From: DATFVA01 sp963839165
GTDB lineage: Bacteria; Bacteroidota; Ignavibacteria; Ignavibacteriales; Ignavibacteriaceae
NCBI GenBank assembly: GCA_963839165.1
Contig: CAWIUG010000005.1
Location: 62,001-126,000, forward strand
Direction of reading: 5' to 3'
Length of the DNA: 64,000 nucleotides
A program made the position numbers and the translations under genes. Below are positions 37,298 to 46,594 of this stretch, one piece after another. The notes beneath the pieces are model-generated. The model was not told the DNA's origin. It saw only the letters and a list, made by a program, of their open reading frames with translations, and did not search any database. The stretch's first letter is position 1. Each line of letters begins with the position of its first letter.

Positions 37298-37927
37298 ATG
37301 TTAATTAGTGAAGTTATGCATCCTGATCCTGTCACTGTTTCATCGGGAACAAAGCTGAATGAAGCATACAGGATTATGGTTGATAAAAATATTCGTCATC
37401 TTCCTGTGGTGGATGATGAGAAAATTGTGGGAGTTGTAACCGACAGAGACCTGAGGTTAGCCACAAGCATGCTCACTCAAAATCCTTTTGATGTTGAAAC
37501 CCTGATCGAGAAAGTTATGAGTCACCCTGTACAGACTGCACATCCCTCAGATCCCATAGAAATTGCTACACGAACAATGCGTGAGCTGAAGATAGGCTGT
37601 ATGCCTGTTGTGGAAGATACTAGTCTTGTGGGTATCGTAACGGGAATGGATCTGCTTGATGCACTGCTGCGACTAACAGGAGTCCATCAGCCTTCGGGTC
37701 GTCTGGATGTAAGACTTCCCGATAGATCCGGGGAGTTGGCCAGACTTACTGCCTTGATTGCGGAAAGAAAAGTAAATATTCATTCGATATTAACATACCC
37801 TGATAAAAATCATAAGATCAGACTCGTTCTCAGGGTCGGGACAATAGAAATGAAGATGCTGGCTGAAGCCCTCTGCAACGCCGGTTTTGAAGTCATCTGG
37901 CCGGTTCATATAGCATGTGTGAAATAA
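37298..37927 (+). CDS. acuB: AcuB-like CBS-ACT domain protein
   Basis: The 209-residue protein has two CBS domains (MLISEVMHPDPVTV to DRDLRLA, then VMSHPVQTAHPSD to GIVTGMDLLDALL) and a C-terminal ACT domain (GRLDVRLPDRSGELARLTALI), the architecture and length of Bacillus AcuB. CBS pairs bind adenine nucleotides and ACT domains bind small ligands, so an energy-state sensor is likely; AcuB biochemistry is poorly known. GAGGG precedes the ATG. It overlaps acuC by 13 nt and follows the acyltransferase by 23 bp. Confidence 0.88.
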   Translation: MLISEVMHPDPVTVSSGTKLNEAYRIMVDKNIRHLPVVDDEKIVGVVTDRDLRLATSMLTQNPFDVETLIEKVMSHPVQTAHPSDPIEIATRTMRELKIGCMPVVEDTSLVGIVTGMDLLDALLRLTGVHQPSGRLDVRLPDRSGELARLTALIAERKVNIHSILTYPDKNHKIRLVLRVGTIEMKMLAEALCNAGFEVIWPVHIACVK

Positions 37928-39048
37928 TATACCATCCCGCCTATAGTAATTATAACCTCGGTGAAGGTCATCCTTTTGATCCTGTCAGGATCCAGCTTAC
38001 ACTCGACCTCCTGGCAGAGTTAAATCTCTTACCGGAAAAAATCAAACCCGAACCTGTATTGGTTGAAAAGCTCTATGAAGTCCACGATAGAAACTATGTG
38101 GATGATGTTGAGAGGTTAAGCGCCGGTGATAATTCGGTTGATGCTGAATTGTACGGATTGGGTACCCTCGACAATCCAATTGTTCCCGGAATGGCTGAGG
38201 CTGCACGCCTGCAGGCAGGGGGAACTCTGCTGGGTGCAAAACTTCTCCTGCAGGAAAAAACATCTAAGGTACTTCAGATGGGAGGAGGATTTCATCATGC
38301 GCACGCATCCCTGGCTTCCGGCTTCTGTATTTATAATGATATTGCCCTGGCTATTAGGGAACTGACGAAAAAGGGCTGGCACGTCGCCTATCTTGATCTC
38401 GATGTGCATCATGGCGATGGAGTACAGGAAATATTCTATACGGATGATAAAGTAATGACAATTTCCTTCCATGAATCAGGTGAATATTTATTTCCCGGAA
38501 CCGGATGGCCTTATGAACTGGGACAGGGAATGGGCCGGTCGCTCAAATTGAATATACCGCTTGAACCCTTTACTGAAGGTGATTCCTATTTTGAAGTAAT
38601 GAATAGAGTGCTTGAACCTGCCCTTGGCCGGTTTAAACCAGATGTCCTCGTAGTTCAGGCCGGAGCTGATGCACACTTCACAGATCCACTTGCAGACCTT
38701 CTCTTAACTACTCATGATTATCGTAAGATCTACAGGAGAGTTATAGAACTTGCTGATGCAAAATGTAAAGGTAAGGTTTTATTTACGCTTGGAGGAGGTT
38801 ATTCGATAACCGCGGCATTCAGGATATGGACGATCCTTTACCTTACATTATTTGGAAAAGAGTTTTCCGGAAAGCTTCCCGAAGAATGGAGAAAAAAATG
38901 GAAGGAGAGGACGGGTAAAGAAATTCCTGAAACACTTGATGATACTCTTCCCGCATTCGAGCCGATCCCAAGGAAACCGGAAATAGATAAACATAACAGG
39001 GAAACCGCCAGACGCCTCCTTGATTCAGTAGCCCCCGACTGGATATAA
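37915..39048 (+). CDS. acuC: AcuC-like protein deacetylase (class I HDAC fold)
   Basis: The 377-residue Zn-dependent deacetylase has GGGFHHAHAS at residues 123-132 with the His pair, the metal motif DLDVHHGDGVQ, VQAGADAHFTDPLADL with the second metal Asp, and TLGGGYS near the end. In Bacillus, AcuC removes the acetyl group from the catalytic lysine of acetyl-CoA synthetase. Its place in a satP-acs-acyltransferase-acuB-acuC row strongly supports the same job here. It starts inside acuB (13-nt overlap), so they are coupled. A polyamine-deacetylase role is the main alternative. Confidence 0.92.
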   Translation: MCEIIYHPAYSNYNLGEGHPFDPVRIQLTLDLLAELNLLPEKIKPEPVLVEKLYEVHDRNYVDDVERLSAGDNSVDAELYGLGTLDNPIVPGMAEAARLQAGGTLLGAKLLLQEKTSKVLQMGGGFHHAHASLASGFCIYNDIALAIRELTKKGWHVAYLDLDVHHGDGVQEIFYTDDKVMTISFHESGEYLFPGTGWPYELGQGMGRSLKLNIPLEPFTEGDSYFEVMNRVLEPALGRFKPDVLVVQAGADAHFTDPLADLLLTTHDYRKIYRRVIELADAKCKGKVLFTLGGGYSITAAFRIWTILYLTLFGKEFSGKLPEEWRKKWKERTGKEIPETLDDTLPAFEPIPRKPEIDKHNRETARRLLDSVAPDWI

Positions 39049-39518
39049 AATTATTCTTAAAACCCGAAGAAACCAACTTAACCAGGATTGTTCCCTGATG
39101 GAGCACTGTGGTAAGGAAGGGGTTATCAGGTTGAAGAGACGGTTCATAGACGGTTCAACGCGTATTTGGGGGGATAATTTGTTGAATTAGTAAACAGAAG
39201 TGATGAAAATATTTATATTCGCAGAACAGTCATTGCAACCAAAGCGAAGCAATCTTTTAAAATATATTATATACTTTTTTTATCTAAATTTCAATTAAAC
39301 TATGTCATTATACAAAGAATGCTCGAGTATAGCAATTTCGGTCAGTGCTAATGAAGTAGCCTAATCTGCTTCTCCAATTACCCCATAAATTTTCCGTTAA
39401 TGACCCGCTGGTCACATTTCATTTGAGATTGAGCTAAAAGTACCCTCCTGAGTTTTTATTTATCTGCCGGCTTCTTTATATTTGAAAATCCACTAAACAA
39501 TTTTAAGGCAGCCGGATT
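39049..39518. other. Non-coding region between acuC and lpdA
   Basis: The 470 bp contain a short direct repeat (AGACGGTTCA at about 39137 and 39149), a GTCATTGC-type element listed separately, and an AT-rich stretch from 39255. TATATTTG at 39477-39484 resembles the TAnnTTTG promoter element 35 bp before lpdA. No gene is supported. Confidence 0.45.
39229..39255. repeat. Degraded GTCATTGC...AAGCAATCT intergenic repeat
   Basis: The 27-bp sequence, whose ends GTCATTGC and GAAGCAATCT flank an AAAGC core, closely resembles the short intergenic repeat of the form GTCATTGCGAGCGAAGC... known from many unrelated bacterial genomes. Only one copy is seen in this window. Confidence 0.45.
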
Positions 39519-40922
39519 ATGGCAAAAAACTATGAAATAGCAATTCTTGGGGGGGGTCCGGGCGGGTATGTGGCCGCTATACGTGCCGGTCAGCTAGGGT
39601 TTAAAACAGTAGTGATCGACTCTCAGAATCTGGGAGGCATCTGCCTGAACTGGGGCTGTATTCCTACCAAATCTCTACTTAAAAATGCTGAACTCTATGA
39701 TCAGATTAAAAATCATAATGATGACTTCGGAATTAAGTATAAAGAGCTCTCTTTCGATTTTACCAGGATAATTAAAAGAAGCCGCGAGATATCAGATAGA
39801 ATAACGCAAAACGTTGAGATACTCGTAAAGAAAAATAAAGTCGACAGGATCCGCGGCTATGGAAAATTTGCAAATGAAAGACAGATAGACATCTTTGATG
39901 ATAAGGGAAAGCAGATGGAGTCTGTTACCGCCGACCGTATTATAATTGCTACCGGAGCAAGACCACGTACTGTTCCTGCTATCCCTGTCGATCGCAAAAT
40001 GATTATAACCAGCACAGAAGCTATGCTGCTTGAAAAGCTTCCCGAGGAGTTTGTTGTTATCGGCGCCGGTGCTATCGGTATTGAGTTCGCATATTTCTAT
40101 AACGCGCTTGGTTCGAAAGTTACAGTTATAGAGATGCTCGATAATATTCTTCCGGTTGAAGATAGGGAAGTATCGCAGACCCTTCAGAGAAGTCTGAAGA
40201 AAAAAGGAATGGATATTTTTACAAAAGCTGCTGTTGAAAAAGCAGAGGTTAAAGGAAAAAAAGTTGAGGTAACCTTTACGGTGAAAGGTGAGAAGAAAAC
40301 CATTAAGGCCGATAAGGTCTTAAATGCTATTGGAGTTACCGGAAATGTAGAAGGGTTCGGACTCGAAGAGCTGGGTATCGAATTATTTAAGAATCATATA
40401 AAAGTCGATAAATCAAATTATAGCACTAACATCCGTGGTATTTATGCAATAGGCGATGTTATTGGTCCTCCCTGGCTTGCGCACGTGGCCTCTGCCGAGG
40501 GGATTCATTGCATTGAAAAGATAAAAGGATTGAACCCTCCGGATATAAACTATCAGAATATTCCCGGCTGTACTTATTGTCAGCCCCAGGTTGCAAGCGT
40601 GGGACTAACTGAAGATAAAGCTAAAGAAGCGGGCTACGATATTAAGATCGGAAAATTCCCGTTTATGGCCAGCGGAAAGGCTTTTGCAATCGGAGAACGC
40701 GAAGGATTTGTGAAGTTTATTTTCGATGCAAAGTACGGTGAGATACTCGGTGTCCATATCATAGGTTCCGAAGCTACCGAGATGATAGCTGAAGTAACTC
40801 TCGCTAAGTCCCTTGAAGCTACTGCTGAATCGATTATTAAAACTGTGCACGCGCACCCGACTTTGAGTGAATCGGTTATGGAAGCAGCCGCTCAGGCTTA
40901 CGGAGAAGCGATACATATTTAG
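39519..40922 (+). CDS. lpdA: Dihydrolipoamide dehydrogenase (E3)
   Basis: The 467-residue flavoprotein reoxidises dihydrolipoyl groups of 2-oxoacid dehydrogenases and reduces NAD+. An N-terminal FAD loop (ILGGGPGGYVAAIRAG) precedes the redox disulfide Cys42/Cys47 in GGICLNWGCIPTKSLL. The NAD loop VIGAGAIGIEFAYFYNALG, the second FAD motif YAIGDVIGPPWLAHVASAEG, and the C-terminal catalytic HAHPTLSE follow. It leads the lipB-E1-E2-lipA row on the same strand; the gap to lipB is 44 bp and filled by a 7-bp tandem repeat. Confidence 0.96.
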   Translation: MAKNYEIAILGGGPGGYVAAIRAGQLGFKTVVIDSQNLGGICLNWGCIPTKSLLKNAELYDQIKNHNDDFGIKYKELSFDFTRIIKRSREISDRITQNVEILVKKNKVDRIRGYGKFANERQIDIFDDKGKQMESVTADRIIIATGARPRTVPAIPVDRKMIITSTEAMLLEKLPEEFVVIGAGAIGIEFAYFYNALGSKVTVIEMLDNILPVEDREVSQTLQRSLKKKGMDIFTKAAVEKAEVKGKKVEVTFTVKGEKKTIKADKVLNAIGVTGNVEGFGLEELGIELFKNHIKVDKSNYSTNIRGIYAIGDVIGPPWLAHVASAEGIHCIEKIKGLNPPDINYQNIPGCTYCQPQVASVGLTEDKAKEAGYDIKIGKFPFMASGKAFAIGEREGFVKFIFDAKYGEILGVHIIGSEATEMIAEVTLAKSLEATAESIIKTVHAHPTLSESVMEAAAQAYGEAIHI

Positions 40923-40955
40923 AATTGATAATTGATAATTGACAATTGATAATTA
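40923..40955. repeat. AT-rich 7-bp tandem repeat
   Basis: About 4.7 copies of AATTGAT (one as AATTGAC) directly follow the lpdA stop and end 11 bp before lipB. It overlaps the space where the lipB ribosome site would be. Confidence 0.75.
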
Positions 40956-40966
40956 AAGAGCAGTTA

Positions 40967-41674
40967 ATGATGAGTGAGAAGAGAGATTTATATTTCTGCG
41001 ATCTGGGATTTATTGACTATAAAGAGGCGTGGGATCTGCAGAGAGAGACTTTTGAATTAAGAGTAAAGAATAAGATCCCTGATGTTATTTATCTTCTCGA
41101 ACATCCGAACACTTATACTCTGGGAAAAACTGCCGATCATAATAACCTGGTCGGTTCTGAGGAATATCTTTCGACGAATAAGATATCAGTTTATGATATT
41201 GACAGGGGAGGGGATATTACTTATCACGGACCAGGACAGATAGTTGGTTACCCTATAATAAGTCTAACAGATTGGAAACAGGATACACATAAATACCTCC
41301 GCGCACTTGAGGAAACTATTATTAGAACCTGTTCTGAATATGAAATAACCGGCGGAAGGATTCCTGAGTACACCGGTGTATGGGTGGAGGACAGGAAGAT
41401 CGCGGCAATAGGTATTAAAGTAAGCCGCTGGATCACGATGCATGGCTTCGCTTTTAATATAAATACCGATCTCTCATTCTTCTCAGGGATTGTCCCCTGC
41501 GGGATACCGGATAAGGATGTTACTTCAATAAAAAGAGAGATTAAGAGTGATGTACCAATAGATGAAGTGAAATCGAAAATTGTCAGGAACTTTGCAGGAA
41601 TATTTGGTTATACCGATGTCGACCAGGTAACAAAAGGAGAAATATTTTCTGTTAATTTATCTAAAGTAAAGTGA
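40967..41674 (+). CDS. lipB: Lipoyl(octanoyl) transferase
   Basis: The 235-residue enzyme moves octanoate from acyl carrier protein to E2 lipoyl domains. Family motifs are YLLEHPNTYTLGK, IDRGGDITYHGPGQIVGYP, the lysine in IAAIGIKVSRW and the catalytic Cys in IVPCGIPDKDVTS. I start it at ATG 40967 (ATG 40970 is equally possible) because the upstream TTG at 40946 would translate the tandem repeat. No strong ribosome site is present at either, which is notable. It is 10 bp before the E1 gene that needs the modified E2. Confidence 0.93.
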   Translation: MMSEKRDLYFCDLGFIDYKEAWDLQRETFELRVKNKIPDVIYLLEHPNTYTLGKTADHNNLVGSEEYLSTNKISVYDIDRGGDITYHGPGQIVGYPIISLTDWKQDTHKYLRALEETIIRTCSEYEITGGRIPEYTGVWVEDRKIAAIGIKVSRWITMHGFAFNINTDLSFFSGIVPCGIPDKDVTSIKREIKSDVPIDEVKSKIVRNFAGIFGYTDVDQVTKGEIFSVNLSKVK

Positions 41675-41684
41675 AAGGTTTGTA

Positions 41685-43823
41685 ATGGCTAAGAGAACCT
41701 CAAATAAAAATGACTCTTCAACCAGGAAAAGATCAAAAAAGAGTGATGATGGTAAGGAAAACCGCTCGAATGGTAAAGGTGGTAATGGCGTAGATACGAG
41801 ATCTGCTGAAACCTCGCAAATTTCAAAAGAGGAAGCACATAAGGTCCTTAGATTGATGCTGCTTGGAAGAACTATTGATAATAAAGCAATGAACCTTTTA
41901 AGGCAGGGAAGAACATTCTTTCATATAGCCGGATCAGGACATGAAGCAATACAGGTTGCTGCAGGTCTTGCTCTTAATCCAAAAAAGGACTGGTTTTTTC
42001 CATATTACAGGGATCTGGCCCTTAGTCTTTCTCTGGGTGTAAAACCATACGATTTCTTCCTTCAAAGCTTCGCAAAGGATGATGATCCTTCAAGCGGTGG
42101 GAGACAGCTGCCTTGTCACTGGGGGCATCCTGATATCAATCTGCCGGGACAGTCTAGTCCCACAGGTACTCAGTTTCTTCAGGCAGTGGGAGCAGCTTTG
42201 GCCCAGGTAAGAAAAGGCGAAAGGAATATCGCTTATGTAAGCAGCGGCGAAGGTACTTCAAGCCAGGGCGAATTTCATGAAGCTGTAAACTGGGCAAGCA
42301 GGGAGAAGCTTCCTGTTCTTTTTGTTATTGAAAATAATAAATATGCTATTTCAGTTCCTGTGTATCTTCAGAGCGGAGGCAGAGGAGCTTCAGTATCTGA
42401 AATGATGGCAGGATTTGCTAACCTGCATCGGGTTAAGGTTGATGGAACCGATTATTTTGAATGCGTCGACAAAGTGAAAGAGGCTATCGAATATATAAAA
42501 AGCGGCAAAGGTCCCGCTCTGGTTGAAGCTGAGGTAGTAAGACTCTTATCTCATTCCTCATCCGATGATCAGAAGAAATACAGAACTCCTGAAGAACTTG
42601 AGAAGGATCTGCAGAAAGACCCTATTCAGTTGTTCGTTAAGAAGCTTACATCAATGAAGCTGATAACCGATGATGAATTTCAAAAGTTGAAAAAAGAGGT
42701 CGAGAAAGAAGTAAACGACGCAGCCGATAAAGCGATGAAAGCTGCCGATCCCAAACCTGAAACAGCAACGAAGTATATCTTTGATGAGAGTAACCTTAAA
42801 GACAACCTTGAGTATGAAAAGAATACTCCTTCAGGAAATAAAGTGGTAATGGTTGATTCGCTTAACCACGGCCTGATGGAGGAGATGGAAAGGGATGACC
42901 GAATTTATATGTTCGGTGAGGATATTGCCGATAATAAAGGTGGAGTGTTTACTGTTACAAAGGGACTCTCCAATAAGTTCGGATTCGACAGGGTTTTTAA
43001 TTCTCCCCTGGCTGAGGCTAGCGTCATGGGTGTAGCTGTCGGTATGGCGGTAACAGGATTAAAGCCTGTGGTTGAGATTCAATTCGGCGACTATATCTGG
43101 CCTGCCTTTATGCAGATGAAAAATGAACTGGCCACAATGAGATACCGTACGCATAATACCTGGTCGGCTCCTGTGGTTATACGTGTTGCTGTAGGTGGTT
43201 ATATTCATGGAGGATTATATCACAGTCAGAACATCGAATCTATTTTTGCCCATATACCTGGAATATATATAGCTTTTCCATCTAACGCAGCCGATGCAAA
43301 AGGATTATTGAAGACGGCTATCAGACTGAATGATCCGGTGCTCTTCTGTGAGCATAAGGGATTGTATAGACAGAGTTCGGCTATGTCACCTGAGCCTGAC
43401 GCTGATTATCTGGTTCCCTTCGGTAAAGCTAAAGTAGTAAGAGAAGGTACTGATGCTACAGTAATTTCATACGGAGTATCCCTGTGGGATTCGGTTCTTG
43501 CAGCTAAAAAACTTGAAGACGAGGGTTATTCTGTTGAGGTAATCGACCTGCGCACTATCATACCTCTTGATGAAGAAACGATATATAATTCAGTTAAGAA
43601 GACGAATAAGGCAATCGTAATTCACGAAGATACCTTAACAGGAGGTTTCGGAGGAGAAATTGTTGCCCGGATTGCGGATAATTGTTTCCAATACCTTGAT
43701 GGACCCATTAAAAGGGTTGCCGCAATGGATTCACATATTCCTTATTCACCTATTCTTGAAAACGAAATACTGCCTAATCGTAACAGGGTTTACAACGGAA
43801 TTAAAGAATTATTAGAATTTTAA
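41685..43823 (+). CDS. 2-oxoacid dehydrogenase E1, fused alpha and beta subunits
   Basis: The 712-residue thiamine-diphosphate enzyme joins E1 alpha (residues about 50-350) and E1 beta (about 390-712). A low-complexity Lys/Ser/Asn-rich N-terminal tail of about 45 residues precedes them. The TPP motif runs from GEGTSSQGEFHEAVNW to VIENNKYAISVP. The beta part has MFGEDIADNKGGVF, FNSPLAEASVMGVAVGMA and the C-terminal GFGGEIVARIAD. The alpha region most resembles branched-chain 2-oxoacid dehydrogenases, but pyruvate cannot be excluded. It decarboxylates the oxoacid and loads the E2 lipoyl arm; the E2 gene follows after 21 bp. Confidence 0.92.
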   Translation: MAKRTSNKNDSSTRKRSKKSDDGKENRSNGKGGNGVDTRSAETSQISKEEAHKVLRLMLLGRTIDNKAMNLLRQGRTFFHIAGSGHEAIQVAAGLALNPKKDWFFPYYRDLALSLSLGVKPYDFFLQSFAKDDDPSSGGRQLPCHWGHPDINLPGQSSPTGTQFLQAVGAALAQVRKGERNIAYVSSGEGTSSQGEFHEAVNWASREKLPVLFVIENNKYAISVPVYLQSGGRGASVSEMMAGFANLHRVKVDGTDYFECVDKVKEAIEYIKSGKGPALVEAEVVRLLSHSSSDDQKKYRTPEELEKDLQKDPIQLFVKKLTSMKLITDDEFQKLKKEVEKEVNDAADKAMKAADPKPETATKYIFDESNLKDNLEYEKNTPSGNKVVMVDSLNHGLMEEMERDDRIYMFGEDIADNKGGVFTVTKGLSNKFGFDRVFNSPLAEASVMGVAVGMAVTGLKPVVEIQFGDYIWPAFMQMKNELATMRYRTHNTWSAPVVIRVAVGGYIHGGLYHSQNIESIFAHIPGIYIAFPSNAADAKGLLKTAIRLNDPVLFCEHKGLYRQSSAMSPEPDADYLVPFGKAKVVREGTDATVISYGVSLWDSVLAAKKLEDEGYSVEVIDLRTIIPLDEETIYNSVKKTNKAIVIHEDTLTGGFGGEIVARIADNCFQYLDGPIKRVAAMDSHIPYSPILENEILPNRNRVYNGIKELLEF

Positions 43824-43844
43824 AAAGAAACCAGGAGTTTTAAG

Positions 43845-45662
43845 ATGGAAGTCGTAATGCCTAAAATGGGTGAGAGCGTTAGCGAAGGAACCATAATAAA
43901 ATGGCTTAAGCAGGAGGGCGATAAAGTAGAACAGGATGAGATAATTTTTGAGATAAGTACCGATAAGGTCGATACTGAGATCCCCTCTCCCGTAGATGGA
44001 GTTCTTCAGCAGATCAAAGTACCGGAAGGTGAAACGGTTGAGGTCGGTACCGTTGTTGCAGTGATAAATGAGAATGGCGAATCCTCAGGTTCAGCAGCTC
44101 CTGCGAAGGAGGAGGCGCCGCGAAAGGTTGAAGTAACCGAGGATAAATCAGAGTCTAAAGAAGAGAAAGAAGAAGAGATACGTGAGGAAACTGAGAAGAA
44201 GGAACCCGAGGTTCAGGAAACTTCTGCCGCTCCTTCTGAAGGCGCTGGAGAAATAATCGATATTGCAATGCCGAAAATGGGTGAATCTGTTATGGAAGGT
44301 ACTATACTGAAGTGGCATAAGAAGGTGGGTGAGAAGGTAGAAAAAGATGAAACTATTTTTGAAATAAGCACCGATAAGGTAGATACCGAGGTTCCTTCTC
44401 CGGCAGAGGGAAAGATGGCCGAAATACTTGTTGCCGAACAGGAAACTGTTGAGGTAGGAACAATAGTAGCAAGACTTTCAACCGGTGAAGGCACCCCCGC
44501 AGGTCAGCCTGAGAAGGAAGAAATCCCTCAGGTAACTAAAGCGGAAAAACCAGCAGAGGAGAAACCCTCTACTAAACAAGCGGATGCCTCTGCACAGCAG
44601 AAACAGAAAACCCCCGGACAGGTAAACGAAGCGTCCTCCGGCGGCTCAACACAAAAAACAGAATCCCTCGAGGGAGAAAACAGCGGATTTTATTCGCCTC
44701 TTGTACTGAATATTGCCAGAAAGGAAAATGTCAGCTTCGATGAGCTTTCACGAATTAAGGGAACAGGACTTGAAGGACGTTTAAGCAAAAAAGATATCCT
44801 CGCTTACATCGAATCGAGAGGTGAAGCTAAAGAAGCTCCTGCTGAACAGCCGGCTGCTCCTGCTCAAACAGCACCTGCTCAAAAAGCTCAACCAGCTACA
44901 GCTCAAAAGGCTCAGCCCGCCCCGGCACAACCCTCGTTTACAGGACAGGTGTCCGGTAATATCGAACGGATCCCAATGGATAATATCAGGCAGAAAATCA
45001 TGCAGCATATGGTCAACAGTCGCGATACTTCTGTTCACGTTACTACAATGCTTGAAGTTGATATGACAAAAATTCACAACTTTATTCAGAAGAATAAAGA
45101 AGAATACCTGAAGAGGGAAGGTTTTAAGCTTACCTATATGGCTTTCATAGCGAATGCTTCGGTAAAAGCATTAAAAGAATTTCCTCTCGTCAATTCATCC
45201 ATTGATGGAACAGCAATACTTCAGAAACGATTCATTAACCTTGGAATAGCGGTAGCTGTTGAACCGACTGGTCTTATTGTCCCGAACATTAAATCCGCAG
45301 ATGAACGAAATATAACCGGACTTGCAAAAGCAATAAATGATGTTGCGACCAGGGCAAGAACCAAAAAGCTTACTCCCGATGATATAACCGGAGGAACATT
45401 TACGATTACTAATTATGGTTTATTCGGTGCTATATTTGGAACGCCGATTATAAATCAGCCGGAGGTTGCAATTCTTGGTGTCGGTACGATCGCAAAAAAA
45501 CCAGTTGTAATAGATGTTGATGGTTCGGATACCATAGCCATTAAACCGATGATGGCATTAACACTCGCACACGATCACAGGTTAATTGATGGAATGCTCG
45601 GTGGGAAATTCCTGAAGTTTGTAAAAGATACCCTCGAGAGTTTTGATCCGTCAACAATGTAA
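43845..45662 (+). CDS. Dihydrolipoamide acyltransferase (E2), two lipoyl domains
   Basis: The 605-residue E2 has two lipoyl domains, each with EISTDKVDTE; the lipoylated lysines are Lys41 and Lys178. Glu/Pro/Ala-rich flexible linkers follow each. A peripheral-subunit-binding domain (SPLVLNIARKENVSFDELSRIKGTGLEGRLSKKDI, about residues 283-325) comes next, then a Pro/Ala/Gln-rich linker and the acyltransferase core with AHDHRLIDGMLGG at the active site. It passes the acyl group from E1 to CoA and forms the complex core. The order in this locus means all parts are made together with the lipoylation enzymes. Confidence 0.95.
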   Translation: MEVVMPKMGESVSEGTIIKWLKQEGDKVEQDEIIFEISTDKVDTEIPSPVDGVLQQIKVPEGETVEVGTVVAVINENGESSGSAAPAKEEAPRKVEVTEDKSESKEEKEEEIREETEKKEPEVQETSAAPSEGAGEIIDIAMPKMGESVMEGTILKWHKKVGEKVEKDETIFEISTDKVDTEVPSPAEGKMAEILVAEQETVEVGTIVARLSTGEGTPAGQPEKEEIPQVTKAEKPAEEKPSTKQADASAQQKQKTPGQVNEASSGGSTQKTESLEGENSGFYSPLVLNIARKENVSFDELSRIKGTGLEGRLSKKDILAYIESRGEAKEAPAEQPAAPAQTAPAQKAQPATAQKAQPAPAQPSFTGQVSGNIERIPMDNIRQKIMQHMVNSRDTSVHVTTMLEVDMTKIHNFIQKNKEEYLKREGFKLTYMAFIANASVKALKEFPLVNSSIDGTAILQKRFINLGIAVAVEPTGLIVPNIKSADERNITGLAKAINDVATRARTKKLTPDDITGGTFTITNYGLFGAIFGTPIINQPEVAILGVGTIAKKPVVIDVDGSDTIAIKPMMALTLAHDHRLIDGMLGGKFLKFVKDTLESFDPSTM

Positions 45663-45677
45663 AACAGAATAAGATTT

Positions 45678-46589
45678 ATGAGAACTATAAACGCATATCA
45701 ACGAGCAGCAAAAGAAAAACTTGAGCAGGAAAAACAGTCGCCGGGAAAAAGACCCGAATGGCTGAAAGTTAAACTGCCTACTGGTGAGAATTACGCCAAT
45801 GTAAGAACTCTTATGAGGAAACAGCATCTCCACACAGTATGTGAAGAGGCCCGGTGTCCTAATATGGCGGAATGCTGGAATAATAAAAGTGCGACTTTTA
45901 TGATCCTTGGTGATACTTGTACACGGAGCTGTGGATTCTGCAACATTAAAGTTGGTATGCCGAATGAACTTGATTTGAACGAACCGAAGAGGGTAGTCGA
46001 CTCAGTTAAAGAGCTTGGATTAAGGCATGTTGTAATTACTTCCGTAAACAGAGATGAGCTGAAAGACGGCGGAGCTTCTATCTTTAAAGAATGCGTAAAA
46101 TTAATAAATGAGGAAATGTACGACACTACTGTTGAAATACTTATTCCCGATTTCCGCGGTGTAACTGACGCTTTCGAAATTATTATGCAGAACCCGCCTG
46201 ATATACTGAACCACAATCTTGAAACAGTTCCGCGGCTGTATCCTGTTGTACGACCCCAGGCAAAATACGAGAGAAGTCTAAACCTGATAAAATGGTTTAA
46301 AGAAAAAGGACTAAAAACCAAGAGCGGTATTATGGTTGGAATAGGAGAAAAGACAGAAGAGGTTCTGGATCTTATGAAAGATCTGGTTGCGCATGGCTGC
46401 GACATTCTAACGATCGGGCAGTACCTGCAGCCCACCAAAAATCATTTACCGGTCGACAGGTTCGTTACTCCGGAAGAATTTCAAATGTATAAAGAAGAGG
46501 GACTTAAAATGGGCTTCAGGATTGTTGAATCATCACCGCTCGTTAGAAGTTCCTACCACGCCGATAAACACGCCCGCGCCCTTTTTTAA
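45678..46589 (+). CDS. lipA: Lipoyl synthase
   Basis: The 303-residue radical-SAM enzyme inserts two sulfurs into octanoyl-E2. Both Fe-S clusters are evident: the auxiliary cluster Cys55, Cys60 and Cys66 in CEEARCPNMAECW, and the SAM cluster Cys81, Cys85 and Cys88 in CTRSCGFCNI. The C-terminal RSSYHAD supplies the conserved serine that ligates the auxiliary cluster. It begins 15 bp after E2 and closes the operon; tandem repeats follow. Confidence 0.96.
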   Translation: MRTINAYQRAAKEKLEQEKQSPGKRPEWLKVKLPTGENYANVRTLMRKQHLHTVCEEARCPNMAECWNNKSATFMILGDTCTRSCGFCNIKVGMPNELDLNEPKRVVDSVKELGLRHVVITSVNRDELKDGGASIFKECVKLINEEMYDTTVEILIPDFRGVTDAFEIIMQNPPDILNHNLETVPRLYPVVRPQAKYERSLNLIKWFKEKGLKTKSGIMVGIGEKTEEVLDLMKDLVAHGCDILTIGQYLQPTKNHLPVDRFVTPEEFQMYKEEGLKMGFRIVESSPLVRSSYHADKHARALF

Positions 46590-46594
46590 GCGTG

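Noticed and set aside
39477..39484. TAnnTTTG-type promoter element before lpdA; similar matches at 7345-7352 and, on the minus strand, 27510-27517
   Set aside because: An eight-base AT-rich pattern is frequent by chance here and no upstream -33 box at proper spacing supports any of them, so none is listed as a promoter.
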